Shown: in pieces, positions 1 through 4,875 of the stretch
Numbering within the stretch: the stretch's first letter is position 1
Layout of the letters: each line of letters begins with the position of its first letter
Assembly (NCBI GenBank): GCA_035252905.1
Contig: DATFCQ010000456.1
Location: 1 to 5,078, forward strand
Source: AP-15 sp035252905
GTDB lineage: Bacteria; Pseudomonadota; Alphaproteobacteria; ATCC43930; CGMCC-115725
Length of the DNA stretch: 5,078 nt
Reading direction: 5' to 3'
Made by a program: the position numbers and the translations under genes
The notes under the pieces: generated by a model
The model's database searches: none
The model's input: the letters and a program-made list of their open reading frames with translations, nothing else
Told to the model about the DNA's origin: nothing

Positions 1-133
1 GCGGTCAGCAGGCGTCCACATGGCGGTCTCCAAGCAGGAAACCACCTGCAACGCCGCCCAATTGGCCAGGATCAGCTCGTAAAACCAGCCCCATTACCTC
101 TTTGCAAACGGGCTCTGAGGGGGACGTGAGTAG

Positions 134-280
134 TTACGATAATAGTCTTTCTGCATGCAGCAGTCTCCGCATTCCTATTGCGCCGCTTGCCATTTCGCAG
201 AACGCCTTCGCCACTCTATGCTTGCGCAGCGCCGCAACGCTCTGCCCATCCATCGACACTCGTGCATAGCGGTAAATTAT
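134..280 (-). pseudogene. Decayed N-terminal fragment of a serine site-specific recombinase (resolvase/invertase family)
   Basis: The minus strand reads IIYRYARVSMDGQSVAALRK, which matches the start of resolvase/DNA-invertase recombinases (usual form I-Y-G-Y-A-R-V-S-T-x-D-Q/G-Q-S). The serine of YARVS is the catalytic nucleophile in that family. A second recognisable piece, KAFCEMASGA, fits the 'K-V-F-x-E-x-x-S-G' segment that normally lies about 40 residues in. Between them a few residues appear deleted, and the frame ends at a TAA (134-136) after about 48 codons, whereas intact family members have roughly 180 or more. The codon where a start Met is expected is ATA (278-280), and the usual Gly after the first Tyr is Arg. 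The frame is open upstream to an ATG at 350-352, but that part overlaps the antitoxin gene and is not resolvase-like. No catalytic core or C-terminal DNA-binding helix-turn-helix remains. It begins about 5 bases past the antitoxin stop. I infer a dead remnant of a mobile element or plasmid resolution system. Confidence 0.75.
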
Positions 281-284
281 AGGT

Positions 285-776
285 TTATTTTGTATCTGCG
301 CTTGGTGTACCACTCGAATGCACCAACTCCTGCATACCAGTGACTTCCACATGGCGGCGGGCCGGAACTTCTGCTTGGCGCGCCTTGAGCACGGCCAATG
401 ATTCCGGGTTATTATCCAACAGAATCAAAGCGCTGCTGATGGCACGACTCGGCAATAGATCGCCGGTTTCGTATTTCTGAAAAGCGCGCGGGCCGCCGCC
501 GATGATTTCTCCGGACGCTTCCTGCGTCAGGCCGAGCTTCTTGCGGATGCGCTTGATCTCCTCCGGCTCCAGCAGCCCTTCGGCATGTGCCTTGAGCCGG
601 TTCAGCGCACAATCAGACACTTTCATGTCTGCGCCCGTGTGAATGCTCTCGTCTGACTGGTCGCAATACCAGCCGGGCATGTCCACGGTGATGCTCGCGC
701 CCTTGCGGGTGAGCGTCAGAGGGCGCACTCCGCGATGCATCGGCGCTCCCGTTTCGGGGCAGACGGGATCAGTCAT
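285..776 (-). CDS. MqsA/YgiT-type antitoxin-like transcriptional repressor, apparently without a toxin partner
   Basis: A 163-residue protein with the two-domain layout of MqsA antitoxins. The N-terminal zinc-knuckle-like part (about 1-50) has Cys6-Pro-Glu-Thr-Gly and Trp36-Tyr-Cys38-Asp-Gln-Ser. The C-terminal Xre-type helix-turn-helix (about 68-132) carries IRKKLGLTQEASGEIIGGG, then AFQKYETGDLLPS. In E. coli MqsA each knuckle is CxxC; here the second Cys of each is Thr9 and Ser41, so four-Cys zinc binding looks lost. The E. coli base-reading residues Asn97 and Arg101 (as I recall them) align with Arg97 and Lys101, which fits a different operator. The C-terminus runs about 30 residues beyond the 131-residue E. 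coli protein. The ATG at 774-776 is preceded by GGAAG (787-791) at a 10-base gap. A perfect palindrome 35 bases upstream suggests autorepression. No MqsR-like toxin is visible on either side, so this may be an orphan antitoxin or a stand-alone regulator. Confidence 0.85.
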   Translation of the reverse strand: MTDPVCPETGAPMHRGVRPLTLTRKGASITVDMPGWYCDQSDESIHTGADMKVSDCALNRLKAHAEGLLEPEEIKRIRKKLGLTQEASGEIIGGGPRAFQKYETGDLLPSRAISSALILLDNNPESLAVLKARQAEVPARRHVEVTGMQELVHSSGTPSADTK

Positions 777-786
777 TGTCAGTGGG

Positions 787-791
787 CTTCC
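787..791 (-). promoter_or_regulatory. Ribosome binding site of the MqsA-like gene
   Basis: GGAAG on the minus strand lies 10 bases before the ATG at 774-776. It is a modest match to the Shine-Dalgarno core at the long end of usual spacing. It supports this ATG, which is also where similarity to the MqsA N-terminus begins. Confidence 0.5.
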
Positions 792-811
792 GCTTTTCCG
801 CTATGACGTAA

Positions 812-832
812 CATACACCAATTTGGTGTATG
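812..832. promoter_or_regulatory. Perfect 21-bp palindrome, probable operator of the MqsA-like repressor
   Basis: Arms CATACACCAA (812-821) and TTGGTGTATG (823-832) are exact reverse complements around a single central T at 822. The palindrome starts 35 bases upstream of the antitoxin ATG, where antitoxin autorepressors usually bind over their promoter. Dimeric helix-turn-helix antitoxins of the MqsA and HigA kind bind palindromes of this size. The sequence is unlike the E. coli MqsA box (AACCT...AGGTT), in line with the changed recognition residues of the protein. No good -35/-10 pair can be fixed; TATGTT next to the palindrome on the minus strand is a weak -10 candidate. Confidence 0.75.
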
Positions 833-839
833 CAGGCTG

Positions 840-854
840 CGGCTGCAGCAGCCG
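840..854. repeat. Perfect 15-bp palindrome next to the presumed operator
   Basis: CGGCTGC (840-846) and GCAGCCG (848-854) are exact reverse complements around a central A at 847. Its centre lies 25 bases from the centre of the 812-832 palindrome. The two do not share sequence, so it is not a second copy of that site. It could be a site for another regulator, a hairpin in a transcript, or chance in GC-rich DNA. Confidence 0.5.
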
Positions 855-925
855 GACGTGGTGACCGGTCTGCCGGCGGGCGGCGGCTCGTGCAGCAGGC
901 CCATGGCTACCGCGCCACACTCGTT

Positions 926-962
926 CCGGTGTGCCGGCCTTTGAGAACGGCGAAGACACCGG
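926..962. repeat. Imperfect inverted repeat with 7-bp outer arms
   Basis: CCGGTGT (926-932) pairs with ACACCGG (956-962). Inside, GCCG (933-936) can pair with CGGC (948-951), leaving GAAG (952-955) as a bulge. The result is an 11-bp bulged hairpin. It lies about 50 bases left of the branched repeat and could be part of a larger degenerate repeat unit. There is no T-tract, so it is not an obvious terminator. Confidence 0.4.
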
Positions 963-1011
963 CGCTCGCCTCGGCCGCGCGCCTTCCGGTTGCCCGAGAG
1001 CTTTCCAAGAA

Positions 1012-1088
1012 GCCCCTCACCCCAGCCCTCTCCCCGCAGTGCGGGGAGAGGGAGGGACCCGCGGCTTTGCCGCGGGAGGGTGAGGGGC
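1012..1088. repeat. 77-bp intergenic palindromic repeat with three-way-junction fold
   Basis: The outer arms GCCCCTCACCC (1012-1022) and GGGTGAGGGGC (1078-1088) are exact reverse complements. They enclose two perfect hairpins. The first has stem CCCTCTCCCCGC (1026-1037) with GCGGGGAGAGGG (1041-1052) and loop AGT. The second has stem CCCGCGGC (1058-1065) with GCCGCGGG (1069-1076) and loop TTT. Elements of the form 'CCCCTCACCC-CCTCTCCCCGC...GCGGGGAGAGGG...GGGTGAGGGG' are, from my knowledge, dispersed in many copies between genes of Rhizobiales and other proteobacteria, and are often mistranslated as short proteins reading LTPALSP. The second hairpin acts as a variable insert inside the frame of the repeat. 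Confidence 0.85.
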
Positions 1089-1234
1089 AGAAAGCGACGG
1101 ACCGTTACCGCTTTGGTATGGCCGTATCTATCCTGCCGGACGCGGCAGGGCCGTACTTGCTGCCCAATCCGCGGGATGGCCGAGCGCCGGCCGGTCGGCT
1201 TAGAATGGTCTCGATCGCAGCGGCGCAGGATGCA

Positions 1235-1242
1235 GGGAAGGA
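1235..1242 (+). promoter_or_regulatory. Ribosome binding site of the HSD10-like dehydrogenase gene
   Basis: The purine run GGGAAGGA ends 9 bases before the ATG at 1252-1254. Together with the Rossmann strand beginning at residue 7, it supports this start over upstream codons. Confidence 0.65.
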
Positions 1243-1251
1243 TCGGTCGCG

Positions 1252-2034
1252 ATGCAGCTCAACCCCTCGATCGCCGCAGTCGTCACCGGTGGCGCCTCCG
1301 GTCTCGGCGCAGCGACGGCACGCCGGCTGGCCGGGCGCGGAGTCCGGGTCGCGTTGTTCGATTTGAACGCCGAATTGGGTGAGCGGATGGCGAAGGAAAT
1401 CGGTGGCGTGTTCTGCCATGTCGACGTGACCTCCGAGGCGGCGGTCGATGCCGGGTTTGCGCGGGCGCGCGGGTCGAACGGGCAGGAGCGCATTCTCGTC
1501 AACTGCGCCGGCACCGCCAACGCCTTCAAAACCGCCGGTCGCGACCGGGAGAGCGGCGAGATCCGCCCTTTCCCGATCGACGCCTTCGAGCGGATCATCC
1601 AGATCAATCTGATCGGCACCTTCCGCTGCATCGCTAAATCCGCCGCCGGCATGCTGGCCCTGCCGCCGCTCGACGACGGCGAGCGCGGCGTCATCGTCAA
1701 CACCGCCTCGGTCGCCGCCCAGGACGGGCAGGTGGGCCAGGCCGCCTATTCGGCCTCGAAGGCCGGGGTCATGGGCCTTACTCTGCCGGTCGCGCGCGAC
1801 CTGATGGGCGACGGCATCCGCGTCAACGCGATCCTGCCCGGGATCTTTGACACGCCGCTGTTGCAGCTCGTTCCCGAGCGGGTCAAGGCGGCGCTGGCGG
1901 CAGCGGTGCCGTTCCCGAAACGCCTGGGCCGGCCGGACGAATACGCGGCGCTCGCCGAAGCGATGATCACCAACGGCTATTTCAACGGCGAGTGCGTGCG
2001 GCTCGACGGCGCGATCCGCATGGCGCCGCGTTGA
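1252..2034 (+). CDS. Short-chain dehydrogenase of the 3-hydroxyacyl-CoA dehydrogenase type II (HSD10-like) family
   Basis: A 260-residue cytoplasmic NAD(H)-dependent oxidoreductase, about the length of animal HSD10 (261). The Rossmann motif is TGGASGLG (12-19), and Asp37 after the second strand indicates NAD(H) rather than NADP(H). NCAG lies at 84-87. The SDR catalytic tetrad is complete: Asn119, Ser153, Tyr166 and Lys170 (YSASK). HSD10-type blocks are very clear: NTASVAAQDGQVGQAAYSASK (from 150), then VPFPKRLG (219-226) and NGECVRLDGAIRM (245-257), all near-identical in pattern to the mammalian enzyme. The family oxidises L-3-hydroxyacyl-CoA and 2-methyl-3-hydroxybutyryl-CoA in fatty-acid and isoleucine breakdown, and also some steroids and alcohols; the exact substrate here is unknown. 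It is the first gene of a two-gene unit, with the FAD oxidoreductase following after 13 bases. Confidence 0.92.
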   Translation: MQLNPSIAAVVTGGASGLGAATARRLAGRGVRVALFDLNAELGERMAKEIGGVFCHVDVTSEAAVDAGFARARGSNGQERILVNCAGTANAFKTAGRDRESGEIRPFPIDAFERIIQINLIGTFRCIAKSAAGMLALPPLDDGERGVIVNTASVAAQDGQVGQAAYSASKAGVMGLTLPVARDLMGDGIRVNAILPGIFDTPLLQLVPERVKAALAAAVPFPKRLGRPDEYAALAEAMITNGYFNGECVRLDGAIRMAPR

Positions 2035-2047
2035 TCGCGCGGCGATC

Positions 2048-3328
2048 ATGGCCCCTCTTCCTCCAACCCACTGCCTGGTCGTCGGCGCCGGCGCAGCGGG
2101 CCTGATGGCCGCCCGCGAATTGGCGCGCGCAGGCAAAAAGGTGACGATCCTCGAAGCGCGGGAACGGTGCGGCGGGCGCATCTATCCGCTGCCGGCCGAG
2201 ACGTTCGGATACAAGGCGGAGGGTGGCGCCGAGTTCGTCCATGGCGCGGCGCCGGTGACGCGCAAATTGATGCGCGAGGCGCGGCTTGCGCTGTTGCCTC
2301 GCGCAGGGACGCGCTGGAGTGCCCGCGGAGGCGCGCTCTCGCCGGACAGCTCTTCGCTTCCCCATGCAGGTCGGTTCTACCAAGCCTTGAGCGAGTTGAA
2401 AGCCGATCTCCCTGTCGCCGAATTCCTCGATGCGCAGTTTGCCGATCGACGCTTCGACGAGCTACGGCGGAGCGTCACGCGGACGGTCGAGGGCTATGAC
2501 GCCGCCGACCCGCGCCGCTTCAGCACCTTCGCATTGCGCGACGAATGGCTGGCCCGGGATCTTGGCCAGCCGGGGCGGGTCGCAAAGGGCTATGGCGCGC
2601 TGATCGACTTTCTCGCATCCGAATGCCGTAGGCACGGCGCCGCGATCCATCTCGGCGCCGCAGTGGCGGCCATCGACGCGGGAAGCGGTCGGATTACCGC
2701 GCATTGCCGCGACGGTGCGGCGTTTGAGTCCGATGCCGCGATCCTCGCCGTGCCGCTCCCTCTCCTGTCCGAAATCGCAATGCCTGCGGCCGCGCGCGAG
2801 CAGGCGGCGGCCGGTGCCGATATCGGGTTCGGCAATGTCGTCAAGATTCTGCTGCGCTTTGCGACGACGTGGTGGGCGGGTTACGGCGGACGGGATCTCG
2901 CCGATCTGTCGTTCCTATTGTCCGATGCGACGGTTCCGACTTGGTGGACCCAATATCCGGCCGAGTGCCCGGTCTTGACCGGGTGGTTCGCGGGACCCAA
3001 GGCCGACCGGGTAGGATCACTCACCGCGGCCGAGCTGGTCGAGATGGGGCTGGCCTCCCTCGCCGAGATTTTTGACCGGCCCACGGACCTGCTGAGGCGG
3101 GATCTCGTCGCCGCGCAGGCGATCAACTGGGGCACCGACCCGTTCGCGCGCGGCGCCTACTCCTATGCCACGACCAAAACGCGGGACGCGCAAACCGCGA
3201 TGGGAAGAGCAGACCACGGCGCGATCTTCTTTTCCGGCGAGGCGCTCTATTCCGGCCCGGACATCGGCACGGTCGAGGCGGCGCTGGCGAGCGGACAGAA
3301 GACGGCGCAGACGATCCTGGGCGGTTGA
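2048..3328 (+). CDS. FAD-dependent oxidoreductase of the flavin amine oxidase family
   Basis: A 426-residue protein with the two-part FAD-binding signature of the monoamine/polyamine oxidase group. GAGAAG (13-18) with Glu36 forms the dinucleotide-binding fold, followed by GGR (42-44) and GGAEFVHG (59-66). Lys266 in GNVVKILLRF matches the position of the conserved Lys near flavin N5 in amine oxidases. Near the C-terminus are WGTDPFARGAYSY (361-373) and FFSGEALYSGPDIGTVEAAL (394-413), the usual second FAD-contact segment. There is no signal peptide or membrane anchor, so it should be cytoplasmic, unlike mitochondrial MAO. The family oxidises amines or related C-N and C-C bonds with O2 or another acceptor; the substrate cannot be read here. 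The ATG at 2048 lies 13 bases after the dehydrogenase stop and lacks a good Shine-Dalgarno, so translation may be coupled. The start is supported by the FAD motif beginning at residue 10. Confidence 0.88.
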   Translation: MAPLPPTHCLVVGAGAAGLMAARELARAGKKVTILEARERCGGRIYPLPAETFGYKAEGGAEFVHGAAPVTRKLMREARLALLPRAGTRWSARGGALSPDSSSLPHAGRFYQALSELKADLPVAEFLDAQFADRRFDELRRSVTRTVEGYDAADPRRFSTFALRDEWLARDLGQPGRVAKGYGALIDFLASECRRHGAAIHLGAAVAAIDAGSGRITAHCRDGAAFESDAAILAVPLPLLSEIAMPAAAREQAAAGADIGFGNVVKILLRFATTWWAGYGGRDLADLSFLLSDATVPTWWTQYPAECPVLTGWFAGPKADRVGSLTAAELVEMGLASLAEIFDRPTDLLRRDLVAAQAINWGTDPFARGAYSYATTKTRDAQTAMGRADHGAIFFSGEALYSGPDIGTVEAALASGQKTAQTILGG

Positions 3329-3391
3329 GGAAAGTGGCGGAATGCGCTGCGAGGCTGGGCAAGAATTCGGATTTTCGCTGGACCGGCGCCC

Positions 3392-3528
3392 TACGTCCTT
3401 CGAGGCCTCGCTTCGCGAGGCACCTCAGAGCCTGCCCGGCGAAGGCCGGGGATGAGGATCTTTCTTAATGCCATCAAGGACATCCTCATGCTGAGGAGCG
3501 CCCTTCAGGGCGCGTCTCGAAGCACGTA
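3392..3528. repeat. 137-bp compound palindromic repeat between convergent genes
   Basis: The ends TACGTCCTTCGAG (3392-3404) and CTCGAAGCACGTA (3516-3528) are reverse complements with one mismatch. Nested inside are a hairpin at 3405-3421 (GCCTCGC, loop TTC, GCGAGGC), the arm pair CCTCAG (3423-3428) with CTGAGG (3491-3496), and a hairpin at 3435-3450 (CCCGGC, loop GAAG, GCCGGG). There is also the arm pair ATGAGGAT (3452-3459) with ATCCTCAT (3482-3489), and a hairpin at 3498-3513 (GCGCCC and GGGCGC with loop TTCA inside). The flanks 'CGTCCTTCGAG' and 'CTCATGCTGAGGAGC...GTCTCGAAG' are, from my knowledge, typical of multicopy intergenic repeats in Bradyrhizobium and Rhodopseudomonas. Lying between two gene ends, it may also act as a two-way transcription barrier, although no T-tract marks a classic terminator. 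Confidence 0.8.
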
Positions 3529-3570
3529 CGCAGCCAATGCAGCTTTTTCTCGCCGGTTCTTGGCCAGCCT

Positions 3571-4668
3571 CTACGCCATTCCGCCGATTTTGCCGCCGGC
3601 GCCGCTCATGGCGTCGTACTCCGCTACCAATTCGCGCAAGCGCGGGATCAGTTCTTCGCCATATTGAACGGTATCCGGCCAGGGATCGTAGCCGCGGATC
3701 AGCAGGCTGGTCGCGCCCAATTTGTAGTATTCGAGCATTGCTCTTGCCACCGTTTCGGGCGTGCCGACGAGCGCCGTCGAGTTCCCCTGCGCGCCGGTGG
3801 CGACGGCGAGCGACGTCCACAGGCAGGTATCGTGCACTTCGGCTGCGGCGGCTGCCTGCAATAGCCGTTGCGAGCCGACGTTCTGGCGCTTTGGCGGAGC
3901 GTTGCCGCCGCGGTTGGCGAGCACCCGGTCGAGGATGGCCCGCGCCCGGTCCCAGGCTTGGCCCTCGCTCGCCGCGAGGATCGGGCGGGTCGACAGGCTG
4001 AAATTCGGGTTGCGGCCGGAGAGTGCGGCCTCCCGGCGCACACGCTCCATGAACAGGGCGGTGTCCTTCAGCGGTTCGCCCCACAGCATGTAGACGTCGA
4101 CATGGGGGGCGAGCGAGCGGATCGCCGCGTCGGAGCCGCCGCCGCCATAGATCGGGATATGCGGCTGCTGCCGGCAGCGGATTTCCGCATAGGTCCCTCG
4201 GGTCCGGTAAAATTCGCCGTCGTGATCGAACGGCTCCGGCTCGGTCCAGGTGCGGCGCAACAGCGAGACGTACTCCGCGGAGCGGCGGTAGCGGGTCTCC
4301 GGGTCGGTCCAGTCGCCGTCCTTAACTTGATCGGCGTCACTGCCGCCGGAAATGATGTGCACGGCGAGCCGGCCGCCGCTGAGCTGGTCCAATGTCGCCA
4401 GTTTGCGGGCGGCCACCGGCGGCGCCACAAAGCCCGGCCGATGCGCCAGCAGGAAGCTCAGCCGCCCGGTGACCGCGGCGGCGTGTGCCCCGATCAGGAA
4501 CCCGTCGGGCGCATGCGAAAAATAGCCGATCAACACGCGGTCGAAGCCGGCGCGCTCGTGAATGCGCGCCGTTTCGGCAATGACAGTGGCGTCAAAAGGC
4601 GGTCCGCACGGCGGGATGATCTCCGACGAGACCCGCGGCGCGATCCATCCGATCATCTCCACAGGCAT
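3571..4668 (-). CDS. LLM-class flavin-dependent monooxygenase, SsuD-related
   Basis: A 365-residue TIM-barrel protein of the bacterial luciferase-like family, close in length to E. coli SsuD (381). Diagnostic blocks are HRPGFVAPPVAARKLATLDQ (76-95) with LSGGR (96-100), the segment GDWTDPETRYRRSAEYVSLL (118-137), YGGGGSDAA (174-182), LWGEP (195-199) and STALVGTPETVA (297-308). SsuD uses FMNH2 from a partner reductase and O2 to release sulfite from alkanesulfonates. By alignment from memory, SsuD Cys54, Arg226 and His228 correspond to Ala53, Ser226 and Arg228 here. The loop Arg297 is also absent, while Tyr331 is kept as Tyr327. Calling it alkanesulfonate monooxygenase would therefore be unsafe; another sulfonate, sulfone or unrelated substrate is possible. 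The ATG at 4666-4668 has GGAAAAG (4676-4682) 7 bases upstream. No reductase or ABC transporter gene is in view. It is convergent with the FAD enzyme gene. Confidence 0.88.
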   Translation of the reverse strand: MPVEMIGWIAPRVSSEIIPPCGPPFDATVIAETARIHERAGFDRVLIGYFSHAPDGFLIGAHAAAVTGRLSFLLAHRPGFVAPPVAARKLATLDQLSGGRLAVHIISGGSDADQVKDGDWTDPETRYRRSAEYVSLLRRTWTEPEPFDHDGEFYRTRGTYAEIRCRQQPHIPIYGGGGSDAAIRSLAPHVDVYMLWGEPLKDTALFMERVRREAALSGRNPNFSLSTRPILAASEGQAWDRARAILDRVLANRGGNAPPKRQNVGSQRLLQAAAAAEVHDTCLWTSLAVATGAQGNSTALVGTPETVARAMLEYYKLGATSLLIRGYDPWPDTVQYGEELIPRLRELVAEYDAMSGAGGKIGGMA

Positions 4669-4675
4669 GACAATG

Positions 4676-4682
4676 CTTTTCC
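4676..4682 (-). promoter_or_regulatory. Ribosome binding site of the SsuD-like gene
   Basis: GGAAAAG on the minus strand ends 7 bases before the ATG at 4666-4668. It favours that start over the in-frame Met at residue 5. Confidence 0.5.
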
Positions 4683-4795
4683 GTTTCTGGGATGTGCACC
4701 GACGCTAGCGCATGCAGCGGAGGGAAGGGAGGGGGCTTTTTATTGCCGCGACAAGCATCGTACACGCGTATGCGAGAGACGGGGCTCCGCCGCGC

Positions 4796-4848
4796 GCGGA
4801 ACGCGATTCCGCTGCATATTGTTGACCTTGGCAGCGGCGTTTCGCCGC
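4796..4848. repeat. Two short hairpins in the leader of the secreted-protein gene
   Basis: GCGGAA (4796-4801) pairs with TTCCGC (4807-4812) across a 5-base loop. GCGGCG (4834-4839) pairs with CGCCGC (4843-4848) across loop TTT. Between them lies TTGACC (4822-4827), a plausible -35 element for rightward transcription, but no matching -10 is seen at the normal distance. Role unknown. Confidence 0.3.
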
Positions 4849-4875
4849 CCTTGTGCATGCTTCGCGGAGACAGCG

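Larger units (their letters stand above)
777..1251. other. Gene-free divergent intergenic region between the antitoxin-like gene and the dehydrogenase gene
   Basis: These 475 bases separate a leftward and a rightward gene. They contain the operator-like palindrome, a second short palindrome, an imperfect inverted repeat at 926-962 and the branched repeat at 1012-1088. Open frames crossing the region run through the palindromic repeat and resemble no protein family I know; their starts have no upstream partner or conserved motif. No toxin, tRNA or other RNA gene is visible. Promoters for the dehydrogenase unit should lie between 1089 and 1234, but I see no convincing -35/-10 pair. Confidence 0.6.

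Noticed and set aside
1..109. Minus-strand open reading reaching the left edge (…FYELILANWAALQVV…)
   Set aside because: It has no start codon with a ribosome site inside the window and resembles no family I recognise; too short to call.
1026..1076. The two hairpins as a Rho-independent terminator
   Set aside because: There is no T-tract after either stem on either strand, and no gene ends nearby; the genes on both sides point away.
1012..1088. Possible CRISPR or tRNA-like cloverleaf
   Set aside because: There are no spaced direct repeats for CRISPR, and the fold has two arms within an outer stem but no tRNA anticodon or T-loop consensus.
830..1366. Long plus-strand open frame across the intergenic region containing LTPALSPQCGEREG
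   Set aside because: It runs through the palindromic repeat and into the dehydrogenase gene in another frame; the LTPALSP segment is the well-known false translation of this repeat type.
1105..2181. 358-codon minus-strand open frame opposite the dehydrogenase gene
   Set aside because: It is antisense to a gene with complete catalytic motifs, is very rich in Arg/Ala/Asp as expected from high-GC shadow frames, and has no recognisable domain.
3425..4084. 219-codon minus-strand frame overlapping the SsuD-like gene
   Set aside because: It is a different frame of the same strand as a clearly conserved enzyme, and its end lies in the palindromic repeat.
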